Source: Planctomycetia bacterium (GTDB taxonomy: Bacteria; Planctomycetota; Planctomycetia; Pirellulales; UBA1268). From it: 15,477 bases of DNA. The translations under genes and the position numbers were made by a program. Shown here in pieces: positions 6,135 through 12,394 of the stretch (position 1 is its first letter; each line of letters begins with the position of its first letter). The notes below the pieces were generated by a model. That model saw only the letters and a program-made list of their open reading frames with translations, made no database searches and was not told the origin of the DNA. The stretch is from contig RGBY01000031.1 in assembly GCA_009919445.1 (NCBI GenBank), positions 1 to 15,477 on the forward strand. The letters run 5' to 3'.

Positions 6135-7150
6135 GAAACAGCCTCCGTCTCCCAGCAGGCAGCCCGGTGGGTTGGTGAGGCGATCACGACCTCGGGGTAC
6201 GCTTGTCGGCAGCGATCACCTGCCTGCTGACACCGTGGATGAAACGGGCAGCCAGAGGGAAGCTGACCCAAATCGGGAGGCAGGCCGGGGATCGCCGCCA
6301 GCCGCTGGCGGGAAGGCGTATCGATGCGGGGCATACTGGCCAGGAGCCCTTGGGTGTAGGGATGCAACGGATTGGCAAACACCTCGGCGGTCGTGCCTTC
6401 TTCGACGATACGACCGGCATACATCACTGCCACCCGGTCAGCTGTCCCGGCAACGACACCCAAGTCATGGGTCACAAGGACAACCGCCGTACCGAGTGAA
6501 GCCTGCAGTTCCCCGATCAGATCGAGGATCTGTGCCTGAATCGTGACATCAAGCGCCGTAGTTGGTTCATCGGCAAAGAGTACTTCCGGACCACACAACA
6601 GCGCCATGGCGATCATCACCCGTTGCCGCATGCCTCCGGAAAACTGATGCGGATACTGGTCAATCCGCTGGCCTGCTGCGGGAATTCCAACCCGCGTGAG
6701 CATTTCGATAGCCGCCCGCCGGGCCGCAGCCGGGGTGGCCCCTTCATGGACCTCCAAGACTTCCGTGAGCTGTCGGCCTACTGACAGATACGGATTGAGT
6801 GCCGTGAGCGGATCCTGAAAAATCATGGCCAGTCGATTCCCCCGGAGTCGCTCCAGGTCACGCTCGGGCAGGGTCAGCAGGTCCTTGCCAGCGAAGCGAA
6901 TGACACCTGAGGGATGGGCTGCCGGTGGCGTCGGCACCAGCCGCAGGGCCGACAGGCAGGCGACGCTCTTCCCCGAGCCACTCTCTCCTACCAGGCCCAG
7001 CGTCTCGCCTCGTCGCACCGAAAAACTAACTCCATCGACTGCCTTGACGAGGCCGTCGTCGGTGTGGAAATGCGTCCGCAAATCGCAGACCTCAAGCACG
7101 GTATCAGTGGTAGTGGCCATGGAACTTCTCACGGGCACATCACGCTCCAC
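6131..7150 (-). CDS. oppD: Oligopeptide ABC transporter ATP-binding protein OppD
   Basis: First ATPase of the peptide importer. Motifs: Walker A GESGSGKS (55-62), Q-loop IFQDP (110-114), signature FSGGMRQR (170-177), Walker B VLFADE (190-195), H-loop VTHDL (His228). The C-terminal oligopeptide-transporter extension has Cys301, 307, 314 and 332, the same four-Cys pattern as in OppF. The length of 339 aa matches E. coli OppD (337). I chose the ATG at 7150, which has GGAG four to five nt upstream; a second ATG at 7120 (residue 11) has GAGAAG four nt upstream and is a fair alternative. Unlike the other junctions in the operon, oppC and oppD are separated by 97 nt. OppD and OppF differ from each other as normal for a heterodimeric ATPase pair. 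Confidence 0.93.
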   Translation of the reverse strand: MERDVPVRSSMATTTDTVLEVCDLRTHFHTDDGLVKAVDGVSFSVRRGETLGLVGESGSGKSVACLSALRLVPTPPAAHPSGVIRFAGKDLLTLPERDLERLRGNRLAMIFQDPLTALNPYLSVGRQLTEVLEVHEGATPAAARRAAIEMLTRVGIPAAGQRIDQYPHQFSGGMRQRVMIAMALLCGPEVLFADEPTTALDVTIQAQILDLIGELQASLGTAVVLVTHDLGVVAGTADRVAVMYAGRIVEEGTTAEVFANPLHPYTQGLLASMPRIDTPSRQRLAAIPGLPPDLGQLPSGCPFHPRCQQAGDRCRQAYPEVVIASPTHRAACWETEAVS

Positions 7151-7247
7151 CTATCGGTATCGACGAAACCACAAGCGTTCACCGTATCACACTCCAACTC
7201 TGCTTTTGTCACAGGCCCGGCTACCCGCTCACCTGGCAAGCAGGCCA

Positions 7248-8165
7248 TCATGTTCGCATCCGTGGATCGAGGGCATCGCGGACACCATCCCCGAGGAAGT
7301 TCAGGGCAAACAACAACACGGCCATCACGCCTCCGGGAAAGACGAGTGTCCACCAGAAGACCAGCATCTGATTGGCCCCGTCGTTGATCAGGCTCCCAAG
7401 ACTTGGATGCGGCGGCTGGACGCCGAGACCAAGGAAGGAGAGAAACGCCTCCTGCAGAATCATCGACGGTACGGTCAGGGTGAAGGTGACGATGACCGGC
7501 CCAAGGGTATTAGGAATGAGATGCCGGAACACGATGTCGCGTCCTGATGTCCCTAGGCTACGAGCAGCCAGCACAAAGTCCTGCTCCTTCAGACTCATCA
7601 CCTGCCCCCGCACCACTCGCGCGGTGAGCAGCCAGCCAACTGCACCAAGCGCCACGAACAGCAGCACGAGGCTTTGGCCCAAAATCGTCACCAGAATGAT
7701 CACCAGAAACATGTACGGCAGGGCATAGAGAATATCGACGACCCGCATCAGAAGGCTGTCAACGAGGCCTCCTGCATAACTGGAGACAGCGCCGTAGATG
7801 GTGCCGATAAGGGCTGCAATTAATGCCGCAAGAATTCCCACGGCTAGGCTCACCTGCCCACCAGCCAGCACCCGCACCAACAGGTCACGCCCATAGAAGT
7901 CAGTGCCAAAGGGGTGCTGCCAGGACGGTGGCTGAGGTCCATAGGCAAGATCCTGGGCGTCAGGGTCATAGCCACCAGCAACAGCCAGCAGCGTCGGCCC
8001 CAGCAGGCAGGCCAGGCCCAACACCGCGATGACGACCCCACTGGCCACGGCCATCTTGTTCTTGCGAAGCCGCCGCCAGGCGTCCTGCCAAAGAGAACTG
8101 CCCGCCACCAGCCCATCCGGGCTGGAACGCATTGGCGCGGCAGGTTCTGGTTGAGACGCGTTCAT
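7248..8165 (-). CDS. oppC: Oligopeptide ABC transporter permease OppC
   Basis: Inner-membrane permease that with OppB forms the peptide channel. A cytoplasmic N-terminal segment (about 30 residues, SSLWQDAWRRLRKNKMAV) leads into the first membrane helix (VASGVVIAVLGLACLLGPTL). The HPFGTDFYGRDLLVRVLAGG motif is typical of OppC/DppC, and the coupling EAA-like loop is seen as LAARSLGTSGRDIVFRHLIPN. FLSFLGLGVQPPHPSLGSLI and the LNFLGDGVRDALDPRMRT end are also characteristic. The length, 305 aa, equals the family norm. The start overlaps the oppB stop as ATGA (8162-8165), indicating translational coupling. Specificity for peptides rather than nickel or other ligands is inferred from overall likeness to Opp, especially of OppB, and cannot be proved here. 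Confidence 0.93.
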   Translation of the reverse strand: MNASQPEPAAPMRSSPDGLVAGSSLWQDAWRRLRKNKMAVASGVVIAVLGLACLLGPTLLAVAGGYDPDAQDLAYGPQPPSWQHPFGTDFYGRDLLVRVLAGGQVSLAVGILAALIAALIGTIYGAVSSYAGGLVDSLLMRVVDILYALPYMFLVIILVTILGQSLVLLFVALGAVGWLLTARVVRGQVMSLKEQDFVLAARSLGTSGRDIVFRHLIPNTLGPVIVTFTLTVPSMILQEAFLSFLGLGVQPPHPSLGSLINDGANQMLVFWWTLVFPGGVMAVLLFALNFLGDGVRDALDPRMRT

Positions 8166-9079
8166 GCGTGGTCAATTCGCGGATCGAGGAGGCCGTAGAG
8201 CAGATCAACCACCAGGTTCATCAGCAGTAAAAAGAAGGCGTACAGCAGCACGATGCCCATCACCAGAAAATAGTCGCGATTGAAGGCGGCATCGACGAAG
8301 TAGGGACCAATCCCCGGCAGGTTGAAAATCTTTTCCACGACCACGCTCCCAGTCAGCATGCTGGCAATGGCAGGTCCGAGATAGCTCACCACGGGTAACA
8401 GCCCTCCACGCAACATGTGCCGCGTGATCACCAGCCGCTCTGCCAGGCCCTTGGCCCGCGCCGTCCGGATATAGTCGCTGCGAATCACCTCAAGCATGCC
8501 CCCCCGGGTCAGCCGGGCGATGGAGGCCGCGTAAATCGTGCCGAGTGTGAGCCCCGGCAGAATCAGGTGCCGCCAGTCACCCCAGCCAGCCGGTGGCAGC
8601 ATCTGAAGTCGCAGGGAAAACAGCAGCACCAGCAGCGGCCCTAACACAAAGCTCGGCACACTGATCCCAACCAGGGCAGCCATCATCGCCGAATGATCCC
8701 AGACAGTGTTCTGCCTGACGGCGCCAATGATGCCCGCAGTCATCCCAACCAAGAGCGACCAGACCAGCGCGACTGCTGCCAGGGAGAGGGTGACGGGAAA
8801 ACCAGTGGCAATGATTTCGTTGACTGAACGCTGCGGATACTTGGTCGACAGGCCGAGATCCCCCTGCAAAAGGTTACGGACATAGCGGACAAACTGTTCA
8901 GGCAGGGGGCGATCAAAGCCATACTTGGCCTCAAGCTGGCGGCGTATCTCGGGGGAAATTTCTTTTTCGCTCGAGAACGGAGAACCCGGCGCCAGGCGGA
9001 CCAGCGCAAAGGACGCAGCAATGATGACCAATGCTGTTGGAACGAGTTCCAATACCCGCCGAACGAGATAACCGGTCAT
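8162..9079 (-). CDS. oppB: Oligopeptide ABC transporter permease OppB
   Basis: Partner permease of OppC. The likeness to E. coli OppB is strong along the whole 305 aa: RRVLELVPTALVII at the start, RLAPGSPFSSEKEISPEI, LEAKYGFDRPLPEQF, LLQGDLGLSTKYPQRSVNEII, the SIARLTRGGMLEVI segment and the EAA coupling loop IRTARAKGLAERLVITRHMLR. It ends NRDYFLVMG...VVDLLYGLLDPRI. E. coli OppB has 306 aa whereas DppB is about 339, which favours oligopeptide over dipeptide type. About six hydrophobic membrane segments are visible. The ATG at 9079 overlaps the oppA stop (ATGA, 9076-9079), and the stop overlaps oppC in the same way, so oppA-oppB-oppC should be translationally coupled. Confidence 0.95.
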   Translation of the reverse strand: MTGYLVRRVLELVPTALVIIAASFALVRLAPGSPFSSEKEISPEIRRQLEAKYGFDRPLPEQFVRYVRNLLQGDLGLSTKYPQRSVNEIIATGFPVTLSLAAVALVWSLLVGMTAGIIGAVRQNTVWDHSAMMAALVGISVPSFVLGPLLVLLFSLRLQMLPPAGWGDWRHLILPGLTLGTIYAASIARLTRGGMLEVIRSDYIRTARAKGLAERLVITRHMLRGGLLPVVSYLGPAIASMLTGSVVVEKIFNLPGIGPYFVDAAFNRDYFLVMGIVLLYAFFLLLMNLVVDLLYGLLDPRIDHA

Positions 9080-10794
9080 GGTGCCTCCGGCGTGGGTGAG
9101 TGCCTGCCAGAGCGGTCAGCGGAGGAGTCAATCCAGATCGATTTCCAGGGATGGCGATCTTGGTGATTTCCCCAGATGCCCCGTACATAGGGCTTGATCA
9201 GTTGGCTTCGCGTGTAGACATAAAGCGGAATCAGCGGCTGGGCCTCAAGCGCCATGGCCTCCGCCTGACGCAGCATGTCTAACCGTTTTTCAGGTTCGCT
9301 CTGACGATTGGCCTCCTCCAGCAGCTGATCATAGGCCGGACTCGACCAGTTGGAATGATTGTTGCCACAGTCGCTGGTCAGCAATTCGAGGAAGGTATAG
9401 GGATCGGCATAGTCTCCGACCCAGCCCATCCGACAGAGTTGGAAGTTCATCTGCTCCGCGTTGGCCAAAAAGACCTTCCACTCTTGGTTTTTCAGTTCAA
9501 CGGTGATTCCGAGTTCCTGCTGCCACATCGCCTGCAGCGCCTCCGCGACCTGCTTATGGCCCTCAGAGGTATTGAATGACAGGCTCACCGGAGGAAGACC
9601 GGCACCCCCTGCATAACCCGCCTCAGCCAGGAGCCGGCGGGCGGCATCGGGGTCAAAGACCGACTGCCCCAAGCCGCGATAGCCAGCCAATCCATCGGGA
9701 ACAAGATCGGCCGAGGCAATCTGCCCTCCACGGGTCACATGCCTGACGAGTGCCTCGCGATCAACAGCAAGCGACAGCGCCCGCCTGACCAAAGGGTTAT
9801 CGAGTGGAGGCTCTTTCGTGTTGACCCAATAGAAGTAGACAGCCAGAAAGGGGTGCTGATGGAAGTCGTGATACCCAGACAAATGGTCCATGAATTCCGC
9901 TGGCAGTGAGGTACTGCCCCCCGGCCAGTCGAACTCTCCAGTGGCGTACATGTTCAAGGCGGTGGTCGAACTTTCCACCATCGCCACCCGCACGCGATTG
10001 AGCCGGACAGAGGACGCATCCCAGTACCGGGGATTTTTCTCAAAGACCATCCGCTGCCGGAACCACCACTCCTTCATCAAAAATGGGCCATTGGAAACCA
10101 CATGCTCGGGCCTCGTCCAAAGGTCAGGGTCGATCCCACGACGCTCAAGGTCTTCAAGCAGGTGCCGCGGAATGGGCATGAAGGAATAAAAGCTGAGAAA
10201 GTTCAAGAAGTAGGGCAGGGGGTCGACCAGTTCCACCTCCAACGTGAGGTCATCGACCGCCCGAACGCCAAGTGTCTCGGGGCTGGCTTCACCACGGCCA
10301 ATGGCGGCACCACCAGCAAAGACAAAGCCGTTGCTGGCGTATTTGCTGGCAGTGCGTGGATCAACGAGCCGCCGAAACGAAAAGACAAAGTCATCTGCCG
10401 TCAGCGGCCGGCCGTCTGACCATTGCGAGGGTCGCAGATGAAAGGTGTAGCGACGTCCGTCTTCAGAAACATCCCATGACCTCGCTAGGGCGGGCATGGG
10501 GGCCAGTGTTTCCGGATGGGCCTGCACCAGCCCTTCGAAGGTATTCCAGATGATCTCACCACCAGTGCTGTCCGAACAACGACTGGGATCGAGCCATTCT
10601 GGCTCAGTTGAGTTGTTGATCCAGAGTTCATCAGGACCATGCCGAGGCACGACGGTGCCAAAAAAGGGGCTCTGCCGGTTTTGGCAGCCAACCAGCGGCA
10701 CCAGCACGGCTGCCCCCAACAGCCAGCCCAGCCACCAGGCAGCGGGCTGACCACTCCTGGAAGAGCCGCCTATTCGTCGCCGCAGTTTTCGCAT
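9076..10794 (-). CDS. oppA: Peptide-binding lipoprotein OppA (SBP family 5)
   Basis: Substrate-binding component of the peptide importer, family 5 of extracellular solute-binding proteins. A long Arg-rich N-region and hydrophobic helix (WWLGWLLGAAVLVP) end in the lipobox LVGC (Cys37), so the protein is probably a lipid-anchored periplasmic receptor. Family motifs are GTVVPRHGPDELWINNSTEPEWLDP near the mature N-terminus, YTFHLRPSQWSDGRPLTADDFVFSFRRL, SNGPFLMKEW, NPRYWD, ALNMYATGEFDWPG and NPLVRRALSLAVDR. At 572 aa it is slightly longer than E. coli OppA (543). AGGG is present only three to four nt before the ATG. The gene begins inside the last 25 nt of the upstream fur-family gene, so the two are almost certainly on one message. 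The ligand could be another small molecule, since this family also binds nickel complexes and haem. Confidence 0.92.
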   Translation of the reverse strand: MRKLRRRIGGSSRSGQPAAWWLGWLLGAAVLVPLVGCQNRQSPFFGTVVPRHGPDELWINNSTEPEWLDPSRCSDSTGGEIIWNTFEGLVQAHPETLAPMPALARSWDVSEDGRRYTFHLRPSQWSDGRPLTADDFVFSFRRLVDPRTASKYASNGFVFAGGAAIGRGEASPETLGVRAVDDLTLEVELVDPLPYFLNFLSFYSFMPIPRHLLEDLERRGIDPDLWTRPEHVVSNGPFLMKEWWFRQRMVFEKNPRYWDASSVRLNRVRVAMVESSTTALNMYATGEFDWPGGSTSLPAEFMDHLSGYHDFHQHPFLAVYFYWVNTKEPPLDNPLVRRALSLAVDREALVRHVTRGGQIASADLVPDGLAGYRGLGQSVFDPDAARRLLAEAGYAGGAGLPPVSLSFNTSEGHKQVAEALQAMWQQELGITVELKNQEWKVFLANAEQMNFQLCRMGWVGDYADPYTFLELLTSDCGNNHSNWSSPAYDQLLEEANRQSEPEKRLDMLRQAEAMALEAQPLIPLYVYTRSQLIKPYVRGIWGNHQDRHPWKSIWIDSSADRSGRHSPTPEAP

Positions 10795-11267
10795 TGGCCC
10801 TTTAACACCACCTCGGTAACCGCTCGAACCCCCGCAGCCAGTCGACCCGATTGGTCAGTTCCGGGTTTCGGTGTCAGGGCCACACTCACTTCCTCAAGGC
10901 ACGAGACCTCACCACAGCTGGTGCAGACAAAATGAGGGTGATCGTCACCATGCCCACCACTCGCGTGATGCCGATTGAGCTCAAAGCGCCAGACATGGTC
11001 ACCGACGTCAACGCGGGTCGCCATTCCAGCCTCGGTCAATTCGGTGAGATTGCGATAGATCGTCGCTCGATCAAAGCCCTCATCAGCGAGAAGCTCGGCC
11101 ATCTCAGCATGACTGACTGGCCCCGGCGATTGAAGTAAACGTCCCAGCACGGCCACCCGCGCCCGGGTACACCGCAGGCCAGCCGCACGAATGCGGGCCT
11201 CGATGTCACTGGCCGTGATCGGCTGATTGGGACTCACGCCGCCTGTCTCCTTGCTTGCCATTCCCAC
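10770..11267 (-). CDS. Fur-family metal-responsive transcriptional repressor
   Basis: Dimeric DNA-binding regulator of the Fur superfamily, 165 aa. The winged helix spans about residues 20-95: LRCTRARVAVLGRLL, then the recognition helix DRATIYRNLTELTEAG and the wing VDVGDHVWRFEL. The dimer domain has a His-rich loop (His91, 100, 101, 106, 110, 112) and two structural-zinc pairs, CTSC (115/118) and CENC (159/162). The residue in the regulatory site after RF is Glu96, as in Fur, not the Asp typical of peroxide-sensing PerR. That argues against classic PerR, but the metal cannot be assigned. The ATG at 11267 was chosen; Met3 (11261) is possible. It lies 17 nt downstream of the PfpI-like gene and overlaps oppA by 25 nt, so it probably belongs to the same operon and may autoregulate it. 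Confidence 0.9.
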   Translation of the reverse strand: MGMASKETGGVSPNQPITASDIEARIRAAGLRCTRARVAVLGRLLQSPGPVSHAEMAELLADEGFDRATIYRNLTELTEAGMATRVDVGDHVWRFELNRHHASGGHGDDHPHFVCTSCGEVSCLEEVSVALTPKPGTDQSGRLAAGVRAVTEVVLKGQCENCGDE

Positions 11268-11284
11268 TGGATTGCGTCGCCAGC

Positions 11285-11848
11285 CTACACCACAGCCACC
11301 GGGGCTAACACGTCGATGATGGCCACCATGAAGGCAGGCAGATCGGCTGGCTTACGGCTGGAGACAAAGTGACGATCAACCACCACTGGTGTGTCTTCCC
11401 AGATCGCTCCAGCATTCATCAAGTCGTCCTTGATGCCCGGACTGCCGGTGACCCGGACGCCCCGGTAGACACCGGCAGAAATGGGAATCCATCCACCGTG
11501 GCAGATTGCCGCCACCAGTTTGCCATGGGCAGCAAAGGTCCGGACCAGATCAAGCACTTTTTCATCACGCCGAAGGGAGTCTGGCATCCATCCACCCGGA
11601 ATAATGACCCCATGAAAATCATCTGCTTCCATATCGCCAATGGTGGCATCACTGGTGCAGGGGTAGCCGTGCTTCCCCGCATAGGTTCTGCCCTGCATAA
11701 CGCCCGCGATGGTGACATGTCCTCCCGCCTCCTCGATCCGCAGTTTGGGATACCAGAGTTCGAGGTCTTCGTAAGCATCGCCTACGAAAGAAAGCAGACG
11801 AATCCCAGCCAAGGGGTGACGATGGTTCAGTGTATTGAGCGTGTTCAT
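11285..11848 (-). CDS. PfpI/DJ-1 family protein (type 1 amidotransferase-like fold)
   Basis: Member of the DJ-1/ThiJ/PfpI superfamily, 187 aa, cytoplasmic. The nucleophile motif is VAAICHGGWIPISAG with Cys116 and His117, and the acidic partner lies in the YEDLELWYP motif (Glu27/Glu30). GVIIPGGWMPDSLR, VTGSPGIKDDLMNAGA and SSRKPADLPAFM are typical of the PfpI branch. Members have been reported as proteases, chaperones, and glyoxalase or deglycase enzymes active on damaged protein or nucleotides; which activity applies here cannot be told. GGAG stands seven nt before the ATG at 11848, supporting this start. The stop is 17 nt before the fur-family start, and the gene is the first of the leftward run. 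It is divergent from nrdJ across a 546-nt region. Confidence 0.9.
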   Translation of the reverse strand: MNTLNTLNHRHPLAGIRLLSFVGDAYEDLELWYPKLRIEEAGGHVTIAGVMQGRTYAGKHGYPCTSDATIGDMEADDFHGVIIPGGWMPDSLRRDEKVLDLVRTFAAHGKLVAAICHGGWIPISAGVYRGVRVTGSPGIKDDLMNAGAIWEDTPVVVDRHFVSSRKPADLPAFMVAIIDVLAPVAVV

Positions 11849-12026
11849 GGCAAAGCTCCAACCAAAACGAAGGGGAAAAGTTCTGGGTCCTTCCCAGGCA
11901 CGAGCGATCCTCTGCGACCATTATCACCGATCCGAACCCTGAAAGGGTGGCTGGTAGCCGCCACCGCAGGAGTCGCCACAGTCAACGTCCTCCCACATGC
12001 GTCCACCAACCAGTCAGCCAGAACTC

Positions 12027-12048
12027 AAAAACCCCTCTTTGGAGTGGT
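12027..12048 (-). terminator. Leftward terminator-like hairpin upstream of pfpI-like gene
   Basis: On the minus strand ACCACTC, loop CAAA, GAGGGGT form a stem with six of seven pairs, ending in a run of five Ts. Any leftward transcript begun right of 12048 would meet it before the pfpI-like start, so it could be an attenuator or an insulator from nrdJ-side transcription. Confidence 0.4.
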
Positions 12049-12139
12049 CTTTGCTATCACGCTAACAGGTCGTCCACCACAGCCGCCGATGCTTTCAAAA
12101 CCGTTTTTTCGCCTCTTCTCCCCACAAAAAAAATTTTGC

Positions 12140-12167
12140 TTGACGCCAGATGCCACGTCGCTACGAT
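12140..12167 (+). promoter_or_regulatory. Candidate sigma-70 promoter for nrdJ
   Basis: TTGACG (12140-12145) and TACGAT (12162-12167) are separated by 16 nt, matching the consensus at five and four of six bases. An A8T4 tract directly upstream resembles an UP element. Initiation near 12174 would give a leader of about 220 nt. Confidence 0.5.
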
Positions 12168-12206
12168 CACGCCCCGGCCATATGGAGTGGTCAAAGCGGT
12201 ACAAAC

Positions 12207-12220
12207 CACTATATCTTGCG
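12207..12220 (+). promoter_or_regulatory. NrdR-box-like operator in nrdJ leader
   Basis: CACTATATCTTGCG fits the NrdR box CACWATATMTWGTG at 13 of 14 positions (C for T at position 13). NrdR represses ribonucleotide reductase genes when dATP is abundant, so the position in front of nrdJ is fitting. NrdR normally binds two boxes about three helical turns apart; I found no good second box at that spacing, only a half-like site near 12329-12338. The overlapping dyad TATC/GATA could alternatively be another repressor's site. Confidence 0.45.
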
Positions 12221-12275
12221 ATAGCATGCAGATGGAGCTGCCTTTCGTCGTTCGCGTCTTGTTGGGGAATAAACC

Positions 12276-12294
12276 GGGGTGAATGACTCACCCT
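12276..12294 (+). ncRNA. Hairpin in nrdJ 5' leader
   Basis: GGGTGA (12277-12282) pairs perfectly with TCACCC (12288-12293) around a five-nt loop, and a G-U pair extends it by one. No T-run follows, so it is not an intrinsic terminator. It is one of several hairpins between the candidate promoter and the nrdJ start. Confidence 0.4.
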
Positions 12295-12352
12295 CGAGGC
12301 CCGAACCATCCGATACCGCTTGCTACACGACTATACACGAGTACACTTTGTT

Positions 12353-12373
12353 AGGCATCCATGAGGGACGCCT
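12353..12373 (+). ncRNA. Hairpin directly upstream of nrdJ ribosome binding site
   Basis: AGGC (12353-12356) pairs with GCCT (12370-12373) and TCC (12358-12360) with GGA (12366-12368), with a single A/C mismatch between the two stems and loop ATGAG. It ends eight nt before the ribosome binding site AAGGAG (12381-12386), where CCTAAGG could also fold locally. This placement is suitable for influencing translation. Confidence 0.4.
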
Positions 12374-12394
12374 ATTTCCTAAGGAGTTTTGTCC

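Larger units (their letters stand above)
11849..12394. other. Divergent intergenic region between pfpI-like gene and nrdJ
   Basis: No convincing gene lies in this 546-nt stretch. It holds, from left to right, a possible -10 for the leftward operon (GATAAT, minus strand 11925-11920, without a good -35), a leftward terminator-like hairpin (12027-12048), an A8T4 tract beside a rightward sigma-70 promoter (12140-12167), a stem AGTGGT/ACCACT (12186-12210) overlapping an NrdR-like box (12207-12220), further hairpins (12276-12294, 12353-12373) and the nrdJ ribosome binding site (AAGGAG, 12381-12386). No cobalamin-riboswitch B12 box was recognised. Confidence 0.6.

Noticed and set aside
11369..12286. 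Plus-strand frame of 305 aa across the pfpI-like gene and the intergenic region
   Set aside because: It is antisense to a clear PfpI-family gene, has no recognisable domain, and its tail runs through promoter-like AT-rich sequence.
12168..12394. Cobalamin riboswitch before nrdJ
   Set aside because: No B12-box-like sequence or its usual partner motifs could be found by eye; a covariance-model search would be decisive.
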